The notes beneath the pieces were generated by a model. That model searched no databases. It saw only the letters and a list, made by a program, of their open reading frames with translations, and was not told where the DNA came from. A stretch of DNA of 64,000 bases from Ascaphus truei (Eukaryota; Chordata; Amphibia; Anura; Ascaphidae): positions 71,104,995-71,168,994 of the forward strand of contig CM071570.1 of NCBI GenBank assembly GCA_036426205.1. Direction: 5' to 3'. Below, in pieces: positions 20,060 through 30,319 of the stretch. How positions within the stretch are numbered: the first letter of the stretch is position 1; each line of letters opens with the position of its first letter. The position numbers were made by a program, and so were the translations under genes.

Positions 20060-21287
20060 CCATCCCGTTTATTAAGCTATTGATAAGAGCAAAAATCGCC
20101 GGGTTTTTTGGGACGAGAAAAAAATTGCCAGACGTGCTGCGATAAGCCACTTATCGCCGCTTACCGGCAGCTTCTCAAACTCGCGGTATTCTAGTAGCCC
20201 CTATCAGCTTGAGGCTGATCGCCGCTCTAGAATGGAGATTTCCTCAAGAAGGTGGGGAGAAGCTGCCGAGAAGCGTCAAGGCGGCACTTAGAAAATAAAA
20301 TGCATTTAAACCAAAATCATTAGAAAATCTATACATATTGTTTATTCAAAAAATTAATTATTATTTATTACCCCTACTGCTTTACACCCAGATAGGGGTT
20401 CCCTGAAATTGTATGAAATACTTAATGGGTTCCTCCAAACATAAAGTTTGGGAATGACTACCTTAGTGGCTAACCGCTAAGGAAATAAAGGGGTTAACCA
20501 CCAGTGCCACGCTTATTGTGGGTAGTGGGTGTGGGTGAAGGTGGTATTTGACCCTTGGTGTGTGTTAAGGCCTTGCGGGGGTGGGGGGGTTGTGGGTGGA
20601 CTTAACCCCTTCATCAACTTAGCGTTTAACACCACTAAGGTAATGAAGGGGTTAACCCCTCCCGCTACCCACCCGTTAGTCCTAAAACATACATCCCTGG
20701 GGTTACTACCCCTTTCACCCACCCCTGCTACCCACAATAAACAAAAACACACACAACAGTCCTACTACCCACCTCCTTGGCCCCAGTAACCATAACAATA
20801 TTTAATAAACACCAATACACAACCCACTTCCTGTGCCCCCAAATAAAACTATTTTTTTTTTTAGAAACAGGATTAATACCACGGCCGGCGGAGGTCCCCA
20901 GGTGGTCCCCACAGGTGTCGGCAGGCCTCACAGTGCACCCCGGTTTGTCTGGGGGCCCTCGGGTTGTCCCCGCTAGGCTCTGTGGGCCTCCAGGTGGTCC
21001 CTGCAGGTGTCCGTGGACCCCTTGGGGCCCTGCAGGTGTCTGGTGGTCCCCGGGTCATCACCACAGGTGTCTTGGGGCCTTTGGATTGTTCCCACGGATT
21101 TTAGAGGGGCCCTTCAATGTATCCAGGGGCCCCACATGGGTCCCCGCTGCCCTGCGGTACCATTCATGTATATAAGAAAAGTTAACATGGCCTAGGATGT
21201 ATTAGGGTGACCATTGACTGCTATTGTAGCTTATCATGCCCATATTATATGGATATGACGTACTACTATAACAATCAATGAGTACAG
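20060..21287. mobile_element. Separate partial copy of the A-B-C-D family
   Basis: Holds a B/C-like piece (GCGATAAGCCACTTATCGCC near 20138). A C-like piece follows with two palindromes (near 20458-20502 and 20606-20658) and GGGTGTGGGTGAAGG words. Next comes a D-like GC-rich block (20883-21165) and an A-like end (CTTATCATGCCCATATTATA, about 21230). It lacks the inverted duplications of the large copy, which shows the modules occur outside the palindrome. Confidence 0.7.
20606..20658. repeat. Recurrent 50-55 bp palindrome (20-kb copy)
   Basis: TTAACCCCTTCATCAACTTA pairs with TAAGGTAATGAAGGGGTTAA around GCGTTTAACACCAC. Same design as at 6851, 8150 and 11324. Confidence 0.7.
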
Positions 21288-21721
21288 GTTTCTAGACTGA
21301 CAAGCATCAATAACTGCTTTTCTGACATCCTCAGAGATTTCTTTTAATAATGGCATGACATGTTTCTACACACCTGTATGGTGAAGACCAAACTCACAAA
21401 GTTTCTGATCTTTATATGGGTGGGGCCTCCCAAACTCACACTTGAAGATCTACCTAATTATTTAAACACCGGATTTGAATTATCCCCTTTAATTTAGCTA
21501 ATAAAACCAGGGTTTCACTTACTTGCACCTACACTGACTCTTAATCACTCATTGTTTGTCTAATTTGTAAATAATTTTATTTTAAAAGACATGGAATTGT
21601 TTAATATAAATCCTACTGGATATTTAAGAAAAGACTAGTTTTTATTCAAGAAGGTTATCATGGAAAACATATAGAATTTCCAAAATGATCATTGGGATTC
21701 ACAAACTTTTTCTTGCCACTG
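21288..21721 (-). mobile_element. Tc1-like transposon relic, one end
   Basis: The right end reads TTTTTCTTGCCACTG followed by TA. Its reverse complement, CAGTGGCAAGAAAAAG, is a familiar Tc1/mariner terminal sequence in fish and frogs. The segment CTGACATCCTCAGAGATTTC (about 21325) fits the non-coding or transposase-derived part of such elements. No open transposase remains, and the left end is missing, abutting the A-like repeat at about 21287. Confidence 0.6.
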
Positions 21722-21723
21722 TA

Positions 21724-23567
21724 TATGAAGTATGGGCAGGTCCATATATAACATGATGAAAAAATGTGACCATTTTCAGCCACAATTGTGTCTTGGTGTT
21801 TTTTGTGTAGGAGTTAAAGATGAGAACCATGAGGGTAGTATTGGCACAAGACGAAAACACAATTTAGGATTCTGCCAATCATACAATTTGTACAAAATGG
21901 TTTTTAAACAAGTGTCACATTTTATGAGATATCAACTAATATTTCATCTAAACAAGGTAATCATTGAATTCAATAGTAACAGTCTAATTTAGCCAAAGTA
22001 TTGGTTGCAAACTCCTATTACCTCCTGAAATCTGTTATCTCAGCACTTTTGCCAACAATAATGGTGCCACTGACATCTTATACAGTATTTGAACAGAATA
22101 CCGTGCTAGTTATGTCACTGGTTTCCATCACTTGTTTTCTTAATAATTATACGCATATACGTAATTGTTGGATAATTAAATGTTTATTTTACAGAGACTT
22201 ATTGGGAAACTAAACTGTGTAGCAGATTTGTAATATATGCATTTGTGCCTCACACAAGATGTCCCCATTTTTGCATTAATGCTAATTATTTAGACCATAA
22301 TTTGTACTGAGAAACGTTAAAGCAGAAAGCCCTGTACATTAAATAATTTATACAAATGTCTTGATTTGGACAAAGCTAGAAATCTTACTGGCTTTCAATT
22401 GATATCCAACCAGGATCTTCTGTTCTGAAATATTCAGCTTCTTCTCATTTTATTTATTTATGTGGTACATTCATTTAATACATATATAACTATCATATCC
22501 ATTCATAAAATATTGAAATACATTTAATTTAAAGGCTAGTTTTGATATCATAGATGTTTTTTAATACCCAGTTACAGAAATGTTCTTGTCATTGGAGTTC
22601 ATGTCTGGATAGATCTATCAAAAATGACTTATTGGGAACAAGGAAGTGTACGGTATTTATACACCTGGAAACCCTGTGGAGACACTCACATAGTCCACAG
22701 GAAACAATATTGGTGGGTATTGTTAGTCTTACAAAACTCTATCAATGAAATAAATGGCTGAATCTAACAGCTGTGAAGAAAGAATGGTGATTCTTTCCCC
22801 ATATTTGCATGGTGTTCCATAAACAGGTATGGAATGTTGTAGTTCCACATATGAACTCATGTTCACCACTTGTCTAAATAGAAATAAATCATCAACGACT
22901 TCCTTGTGCAGTTCGGGAGGTTTAGACATCAAAGACAAATGCTCCCAATTAACCAGAAGCCTTTCATTAAACATTAAATAACATTTCACTTGATGTTAAA
23001 CTCGATATTGGTTAGTTTTTTTTACCACTAATTACTTTCAAACAAATTATACCATTTTTAATCTGATGCTATTTTTATTATTTAACTTTCTGTAAGAGCA
23101 ATTGCTAGGTTTTATGTGTCCTCACTTCTCAAAATATTGTTTTATGTTTCTTTACTACTCATTTGCAGAAAATTTAAAATGAAAAAAACATGACAGGGGA
23201 AACGTATGAATATTAACATACATTTTGAAAATCAATACAATTTTACTATCGTCTTTAACAATTAAAAACACAAATGTAATCAAATAATTTTAAATAATGA
23301 AATAGCAATTCAATGTAAGTTATTGCCGTATTTATTTTGTGAGCAGATGCTTTCTGCATAGAATAAAATTAAAAATAAGTACAGAAATGTATTGACAGAT
23401 GTCCATGAAGGCTCTTCTTCTGTTATCAATCTTTAAAATCAAAACTAATATTGAGAAACTGCAAGTTAAGAAAACACATTTAGACATTTCAAATTCTTCT
23501 ATTTTTTTTATTTTTTTTTAAGGATTTCAAGTTTTTTCTTCTCAATTAAAAACATTTATAATCTTTT
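21724..23567. other. AT-rich stretch without identifiable gene
   Basis: Longest open frame (minus strand, 22989-22729, 86 residues) resembles nothing I know. Given the AT-rich composition it is within chance. There are no splice-bounded exons I would defend, and no clear repeat boundaries. Confidence 0.4.
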
Positions 23568-24525
23568 ACCGTTTTTATTATCAAAAAATATACTGGACAC
23601 CTAACAAGCTCCTATTGAACCCCCAAAATAACCACAACATATATATAGGCATATGAGTGTCACAGAGGAGTGCTACTGAGCATGGCAATATATATTTAAA
23701 ACCTAAAACACAGACAGGGCTCAGTTTTAGCACATCCAGTGAAACTCATACACGGTACAGTGCCTAAATATATATGTATATATATCTAATAAATTACTTA
23801 TTAGATATTTATACATATATATTTAGGCACTGTACTGTATGAGTTTCACTGGATGTGCTAAAACTGAGCCCTGTCTGTGTTTATGTTCTGTTGGTTTTAA
23901 ATATATATTGCCATGCTCAGTAGCACTCCTCTGTGACACTCATATGCCTATATATATATGTTGTGGTTATTTTGGGGGTTCAATAGGAGCTTGTTAGGTG
24001 TCCAGTATGTTTTACAATTCTTGTTCAGCTAGTCTTAGCTGTTTGGAGAGTGGCAACCTCCTACCTAATTTAAGCTCACCCCCTCCCACATTTAAATGGT
24101 TAAGGGCTCACTCCATAGCATCTTCCACTCAGGGGAACTTGCTTGCTTGCAGGATGGTTGTGACAACTCTCATACAGAGTGCTTTTCCTGGTAATGTACA
24201 GGTTAATAAAAGCTTCAATCAGACTTAGAACTTTGCAACTAATATTGACCGATTTACTATAAATCATTCTTCCTGTTATTACACAGGTTATTAAGAATTT
24301 ATATTAGCGTTAGGGACCCCTGAAATGTGGTCTGCCGTGCCGTTGGCTCAGGGGCTTACAACAATTTTGGCCAAAAATGTCAAACTAAAAGACCATTTTA
24401 CTTATTAGATATCTATACATATATATTTAGGCATGTTACCGTGTATGAGTTTCACTGGATGTGCTAAAACTGAGCCCTGTCTGTGTTTTATGTTCTGTCT
24501 CTGGTTTTAAACCGTTTTTATTATC
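23568..24525. mobile_element. Palindromic insertion with 15-bp target duplication
   Basis: ACCGTTTTTATTATC occurs exactly at 23568-23582 and again at 24511-24525. Between them is a 928-bp element. It has a near-perfect inverted repeat (23587-23795 and 23803-24011), a unique stretch, and a third, direct partial copy of the right arm (about 24398-24510). No protein is encoded. The 15-bp duplication and the inverted arm arrangement match the PLE insertion at 25.8 kb, so a PLE or similar target-primed origin is inferred; no hammerhead motif was found in it. Confidence 0.8.
23587..24011. repeat. About 210-bp-arm palindrome
   Basis: AATATACTGGACACCTAACA at the left meets TGTTAGGTGTCCAGTATGTT at the right, with only scattered mismatches along about 200 bp. 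The axis lies near 23799 in TA-rich DNA (ATATATGTATATATATC). The low arm divergence suggests recent formation or gene conversion. Confidence 0.9.
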
Positions 24526-25839
24526 CTCGGTTACTTTTGGTGTTATTTACAGTAGTTTAAGTTTAGCTATTAATTTAAAATCAGCCAAAGTAGGCAGTAA
24601 AACCGCCAAACATATTTGTGCCCATTTTTTGGCATGCCTGACAGAAAGGTTGGCCACCCCTGAGCTATGGCATCCTGGAATAGGTAATAAAACAAGTAAC
24701 AGCTAAACATTTAACATTATATTAATCCATCAGCAGTCCAAGAGGTCTAAGGGTGAAGATATCATAACACTAAACTTGGTTACCTACTGTACTGTAAAAA
24801 GTTATTGGCCTTTTTAAGACAAACAAGGAGTCAAAGTCTACCACCCTCACCATAACCTCCCTCACCAGCAGACCTACCTCCAACACCCATCCTCCCGACT
24901 CTCTTCCCCCCAAAAAGACCTAGCCCTCATCACATCTATAGTAAATGTTTCGGGGTAACCAGCAAGTGTGGCCCCCTTCTACCCAAACATACCCTGACAA
25001 CATTTTACCGTAAAATCATCCCTGAAACTCACAACCTGCGAATCTCCGCTGGTTGGCACTCCTGGAACAGTAAAACACATATATCTTTATTAAAATACAG
25101 TTCAAATGCCATAACTGTGTTGCAGAGCTGACACTTCAAACTCCCCAATATGGGTCAGGGGCACCCAGCCAGACATAATACCTTTATTATTGACCTGGGT
25201 ACCCCCTCACCATCACACTAGTGTGTTTTAGCAGGGGGGTCCGGAGCAGAACCTCATTGATTTGATGTCCGGGGACCCCCTGCTTCTCGAGATACATGCC
25301 CCGTTATGGGGTGTCGGTATCTCCTATGCATTTAAATGTCTCGTGTCACATGACTGTGGGAATAAAATGCATAGGAGACACACTAGTATTACATTTTATA
25401 TTTAAAAAAATTGATCTTTGACGAGATTTGCACAGGGAGAGGCGGCTCTCTCTCTGCAGCATAAAGAAATCGTCGGGTAAACCCTTTTCAGAGAGGTGAT
25501 CATCACGTCGCCGGCTACTCACCAGTTTTGCAAATGTTGCTTTCACAGGAATTCTGGGCTTGCAGCATACCGTGATAGCAACGCTGTAAAAACTGGCGAT
25601 TTAAACAGCCCGGTGAATTTTTTTCCCCGGCTCAGTGCATAGGCCCCATATTCGGGCGCAAGTGCACTCATTTTATCACTGCTTTATGAATAGGCCACTA
25701 TTGCACACAAACGTACTGTACATTGGCTAAACAGGGGAAATGTACTTGAATGGTTCACTGCCCTTCTTCCGGTTAACAGACAGTTTCTTATTCAGTGTTC
25801 TCATGCACATGCTGAGATTGATGATGAATAGTGGCTGTT
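24526..25839. other. Unclassified stretch with short palindromes
   Basis: At about 24629-24661 GGCATGCCTGACAGAAAGG TTGGCCACCCCTG ends in what reads, reversed, as CAGGGGTGGCCAACC, similar to hAT terminal sequences. At 25230-25290 GCAGGGGGGTCCGGAG pairs with TCCGGGGACCCCCTGC, and at 25313-25378 TCTCCTATGCATTT pairs with AAATGCATAGGAGA. These resemble small relatives of the A/C modules. No gene seen. Confidence 0.45.
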
Positions 25840-25854
25840 AGATCTAGTCCTTCT
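25840..25854 (+). repeat. Target-site duplication, left copy
   Basis: AGATCTAGTCCTTCT, identical to 28969-28983; flanks the Penelope-like insertion. Confidence 0.9.
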
Positions 25855-26594
25855 AACGAAAGAAAAAGGTGCTCAAAAGCGCTCTAACAAAAACCCAGAG
25901 CTTAATAAAGTGCAAATAAACTCGTATAAGTGACAGTGCATAAATAACACAATGTAAGTGACAATCTATAGTGATCTATAAAGTGCAAATCAATAACAGG
26001 GCATAGCAAGCACACTCAACCCTTGGCGGGAGACCGTTTCAGAAGTCTTGCAAGTTCAATTCTTTCCAAAAAGGACCAGAGGAGCGACTCTTGCAGCCAT
26101 GAAAATAGAAAACATTACATATTACAGCAATGTTTAAATAAGGAATACAGTGATAGTGTAGAGCTCACAAAGGGCTACTCACAGTAAAGCAGCCAAAACT
26201 TAGCAGTCATCCAACGTATGGGGTGGATGATCCCTGTGATAGATGCAGCAACTGCCCGCAGACAATCTCCAAAGAAAGAAAAGACCATATAGTGTAGATT
26301 GTAAAATATAATGACAAGGCAAAATAAAAATGGAGGCTTACACTTAGGTAGGGATAATACAGCGTGGTTGGTAACAGATACCAGGTAAACAGGGGTCGCG
26401 ATCTCTCTGTGTATCTTTTTGATCTCCGCTGTCTCTATCCACTTCCGCACCTCTACCGGGGTTCGCGTCACATCCGGCGCGTCATGGAACTCCGGCGTTG
26501 GTTGGTACATCACTTCCGGCGCGTCATAGAACTCCGGCGCTGGCTGGTGATGATGCGGTCTCGATCTTTTCCTCAGACCACTGGCTGATAAGAC

Positions 26595-26634
26595 ACTCTA
26601 TGCGTTTCGGCGTTAACACGACTTCATCAGGAGT
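26595..26634 (-). ncRNA. Hammerhead ribozyme-like motif, left arm
   Basis: Read on the minus strand: ACTC, CTGATGA, extra A, a helix II region (GTCG...CGCC, weak pairing), GAAACGCATA, then GAGT. Helix I (ACTC/GAGT) is intact. The substrate triplet is ATA rather than the usual NUH with helix III pairing, so it is probably inactive. Confidence 0.55.
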
Positions 26635-27288
26635 AATAATTGGCTGCATCTCTACAGTTTATATACCCACTGGTCCTGCACTTAATAATCATATGATTGG
26701 CTCTCTGCGGCGTTGCCAATGACTACCAGGGGTGGTCTAAAACTCTTTAACTAAATACCTCCCTCTAATTAAAGGGGTATGGGACATTCGGAAACATAGT
26801 ATCATCTGAATCTTTTCTCTAAGTCTAGTATATCATTCAGCGACAGATTCAACAGTTATACATATGTAATAAAATAAATCAATTTTACATTTAAAATAGG
26901 TTTCCTAATTTATAAGAAAAATACAAAATTTCCTAACTAAATACTACTGCTCATAACACATTATAAACATAACACTTATAAAATGATAAACGGCGATTGA
27001 GGTAATCTCGGAAAGAACAGAGAGACAAAAAATATATATATTAGAATACAAAAACGGAAAACATAAATATGTTAATGCTAAAACTTAAAGCTAAACTTTT
27101 AGGAAAATGTAAATCATTCTAACATTTTCAAAGAAAGACGCCAAGCTCAATATCCACATTTAACCCAAAAGGGACTAATGTTTTCATTGAAAAAATCCAA
27201 TATGTTTCTCGTTTTGTCAATAATACATTTCTATCTCCTCCCCTCCAATGGGGAACTACATGTTCCAGGACAGTGAAAAAAAAAAATT

Positions 27289-27903
27289 GTGCGAAAACAC
27301 TGGCATATTGTCAGAAATTATGTGTTGCTCGGAGAGATAGTTCCTGAAGTACCATCAGTCATCTTCAGGAAAACCAATAATTTTAAGAATAAGTTGGCAC
27401 CCAGTGCTTTACCTGTAATAAAGAAAAACGAAAGCAGTTGGTTACCAGCAATCAAAGGGTTCTTTGGATGTACAACATGCAAAGCATGCAAATATAGAAC
27501 AACTAATAAAACAACATTTTCATCACATGTAACAAAGGAAACATTTTCCATAAAACAGCATATTACATGTAAAAGTGATCAAGTCATATACATGATAACA
27601 TGTCCGTGTGGAATGCAATACATTGGAAAGACCACAAGATGTGTAAAAGTAAGAATATTAGAACATCTGAGTAACATCAGAAGAGGGGTAACTACCCATC
27701 ATCTATCAGAACAGTTTTTAACACACCACCAAAGTAACACTGCAGGACTAGTTTTCACTGTCCTGGAACATGTAGTTCCCCATTAGAGGGGAGGAGATAG
27801 AAATGTATTATTGACAAAACGAGAAACATATTGGATTTTTTCAATGAAAACATTAGTCCCTCTTGGGTTAAATGTGGATATTGCGCTTGGTGTCTTTCTT
27901 TGA
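27289..27903 (+). pseudogene. GIY-YIG endonuclease domain of Penelope-like element
   Basis: C-terminal part of a PLE polyprotein. Visible in order: the linker RKHWHIVRNYVLLGE; a cysteine cluster CTTCKACKY; and the GIY-YIG core IYMITCPCGMQYIGKTTR followed by the conserved Arg and Glu region (VRILEHLSNIRRG). After an in-frame TAG at 27784-27786 the same frame continues to the characteristic ending (KRETYWIFSMKTLVPLGLN) and a TGA at 27901-27903. The enzyme nicks target DNA for element integration. The reverse transcriptase that should precede it is missing and replaced by the inverted arm, so the copy is dead. The stop is the only break in about 200 residues, so the insertion is not ancient. Confidence 0.9.
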
Positions 27904-28396
27904 AAATGTTAGAATGATTTACATTTCCCTAAAAGTTTAGCTTTAAGTTCTAGCATTAACATATTTATGTTTTCCTTTTTTGTATTCTAATATATATATA
28001 TTTTGTCTCTCTGTTCTTTCCGAGATTATCTCAATCGCCATTTATCATTTTATAAGTGTTATGTTTATAATGTGTTATGAGCAGTAGTATTTAGTTAGGA
28101 AATTTTGTATTATTCTTATAAATTAGGAAACCTATTTTAAATGTAAAATTGATTTATTTTATTACATATGTATAACTGTTGAATCTGTCTCTGAATGAAA
28201 TACTAGACTTAGAGAAATGATTCAGATGATACTATGTTTCCGAATGTCCCATACCCCTTTAATTAGAGGGAGGTATTTAGTTAAAGAGTTTTAGACCGCC
28301 CCTGGTAGTCATTGGCAACGCCGCAGAGAGCCAATCATATGATTATTAAGTGCAGGACCAGTGGGTATATAAACTCTAGAGATGCAGCCAATTATT

Positions 28397-28436
28397 ACTC
28401 CTGATGAAGTCGTGTTAACGATGAAACGCGTAGAGT
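28397..28436 (+). ncRNA. Hammerhead ribozyme-like motif, right arm
   Basis: ACTC then CTGATGA, an extra A, helix II GTCG-TGTTAA-CGAT, GAAA, CGCGTA and GAGT. Helix I pairs ACTC/GAGT. ACGCGT after GAA is self-complementary, the kind of loop that would let helix III form between two RNAs. The core matches CTGANGA...GAAA; the A before helix II is not part of the canonical core. Confidence 0.65.
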
Positions 28437-28968
28437 GTCCTGTCAGCCAGTGCTCTGAGGAAAAGATCGAGACCGCATCATCACCAGCCAGCGCCGGAGT
28501 TCAACCACGCGCCGGAAGTGACGTACCAACCAACGCCGGAGTTCCATGATGCGCCGGAAGTGACGCGAACCCCGGTAGAGGTGCGGAAGTGGATAGAGAC
28601 AGCGGAGATCCACAAGATACACGGAGAGATCGCGACCCCTGTGTACCTGGTATCTGTTACCAACCACGCTGTATTATCCCTACCTAAGTGTAAGCCTCCA
28701 TTTTTATTTTGCCTTGTCATTATATTTTACAATCTACACTATATGGTCTTTTCTTTCTTTGGAGATTGTCTGCGGGCAGTTGCTGCATCTATCACAGGGA
28801 TCATCCACCCCAAAAGTTGGATGACTGCTCAGTTTTGGCTGCTTTACTGTGAGTAGCCCTTTGTGAGCTCTACACTATCACTGTATTCTTTATTTAAACA
28901 TTGCTGTACTATGTAATGTTTTTATATTTTCATGGCTGCAAGAGTCGCTCCTCTGGTCCTTTTTGGAA

Positions 28969-28983
28969 AGATCTAGTCCTTCT
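28969..28983 (+). repeat. Target-site duplication, right copy
   Basis: AGATCTAGTCCTTCT, exact match to 25840-25854. Confidence 0.9.
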
Positions 28984-29330
28984 CACTGATTTCACAAGTC
29001 ACCTAAACAAACTAAGCATTTCCCTGCAAGGAAAAAACTACTTTTACCCATCCTAGTTACAAATATAATGATACAGTTACCAATAATGTCAACTTTGCCC
29101 AAGTCTCATGATTTTATCAATTTCCCATATGACCAAGAGCTCTAATGCCTACCAAACAAAGTACAAGGCATCAGATCACTTGGTCATGCTTACAGTCCTG
29201 AAAGAAGGTTTTGAAAAGCGATTTACGTCTCTAAATGACCAGTCATTAACTGTATTTCATTAGTCACCAATCCATTTGATTTTGGTAACGGTGGAATTAT
29301 GTGTTAGAAACTTGGACTTGAGAAGAAAAA
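28984..29330. other. Flank of PLE insertion, no gene
   Basis: Ordinary mixed DNA; possibly further decayed sequence of the hAT relic that follows. Confidence 0.35.
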
Positions 29331-29645
29331 GTTTGAGGAAGAGTTAATTAATGTGGAAGCACTTGATGAAGGTGTGATTAAAAACCCAACGAAAGGAACT
29401 ATTCCTCAACTTCGGAACAGCTTTCTTGGTCCCGTTCTGCACCAACATGCTGCAAGTTATTATCTGTATTTGGTTTCACTGACATGTGTGAACAGACATT
29501 CTCTGTCATGGGACACATAAAAAACAAAAAATGCAACAGGTTGACAGATGGAAACCTCTCTGCTGAATTGTGTTGGCCTGTTCCAGCCTTACTCTTAACT
29601 TTGAAAAGCTGGTAGAAAATATGGTCTCCCAGAAGTCACATTGAA
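29331..29645 (+). pseudogene. hAT transposase C-terminal (dimerisation) relic
   Basis: Plus strand, two frames. 29331-29480 reads KFEEELINVEALDEG... and IPQLRNSFLG. After a frame change FGFTDMCEQTFSVMGHIKNK follows, then RLTDGNLSAEL. The 'CEQTFS.M...K.....RLTD..L' pattern is the hAT C-terminal dimerisation region, as in Charlie-type and ZBED5/GTF2IRD2-like hAT-derived proteins. The catalytic domain is not visible upstream. It is a short decayed fragment, either of a transposon or of a retrocopy of a domesticated hAT gene; no poly(A) tail or TSD was found to decide. Confidence 0.7.
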
Positions 29646-30132
29646 TTAGGATTTGTTTGTTTATGTGTATGTCTTCAGCTCTGCTTACTTTGAATTTAAA
29701 TATTTGCTTCTGTGTTATTACACTTTAGATTGATGTCTCCTTTTTTGATCAAGTGTATAATTTTGACTTTTTAAAAATTAATATTTGTGTGTTGTTATGG
29801 CAGGTAACACTCTATATCTTGACATAAAATGTTTGCCGCTATGTTATTACAGATTGGTTTCTCTTTCCTTAATCAAATGTGTAATTGTGACTTATTACTG
29901 AGGTAAATTTTACTGTATGTGAGACTTCCACTGCTCTATACCATGGATAATCTTCCACGTGCATTATACTTTTGAGTTTTTCCTCAGACCTAGTATACAG
30001 CATAGTGATGTGAGGATGTGGTGTGAGAAGCATAAAATGTTTGTGGTGGTATATATTTTTTAAATTAAAAGGAAAAAAGGGGGAAATGGAAAAAATGAGA
30101 GACAAATTTTTTTCTGTGTAGCCAACACAATT
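29646..30132. other. AT-rich stretch, no gene
   Basis: Two similar phrases, TTTGCTTCTGTGTTATTACA (29703) and TTTGCCGCTATGTTATTACA (29831), suggest an internal duplication of about 125 bp. Nothing coding. Confidence 0.4.
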
Positions 30133-30319
30133 CACATGAGAGATATGACAGATATCCCCAAGCAAAAGTAGTGAACTAACAAGGTTCTTGTGGTACTTTT
30201 CAAAGCAAGTCTCTGCTTCTGCGGTTTGTCCCAAACAAACCTGCTTTGAAACGTACCACAAGAAGTTTGTAAGTAGTGTACTACTTTGACTTTGGGATAT
30301 CTGTCTACTTCTCTCATAT
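30133..30319. mobile_element. Short foldback element, about 185 bp
   Basis: ATGAGAGATATGACAGATAT pairs with GGATATCTGTCTACTTCTCTCAT at the other end, and GTTCTTGTGGTACTTTTCAAAG pairs with CTTTGAAACGTACCACAAGAAG. The loop is about 25 bp near 30215-30235. It resembles a MITE or self-complementary hairpin element; no clear TSD. Confidence 0.75.

Larger units (their letters stand above)
25855..28968 (+). mobile_element. Penelope-like element with inverted arms, RT-less
   Basis: 3.1-kb insertion bounded by an exact 15-bp duplication. Its left arm (about 26065-27275) is the inverted copy of its right arm (about 27755-28968). Matching words include GGACCAGAGGAGCGACTCTT at 26078 against AAGAGTCGCTCCTCTGGTCC at 28941. 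The 470-bp centre and the start of the right arm encode the GIY-YIG domain. The reverse transcriptase is absent. Each arm carries a hammerhead-like motif. The inverted truncated copy followed by a forward copy is a layout also seen in the PLE at 59.3 kb. Confidence 0.88.

Noticed and set aside
22729..22989. 86-residue minus-strand frame as a host exon
   Set aside because: No recognised domain, no convincing splice sites, within chance length for AT-rich DNA.
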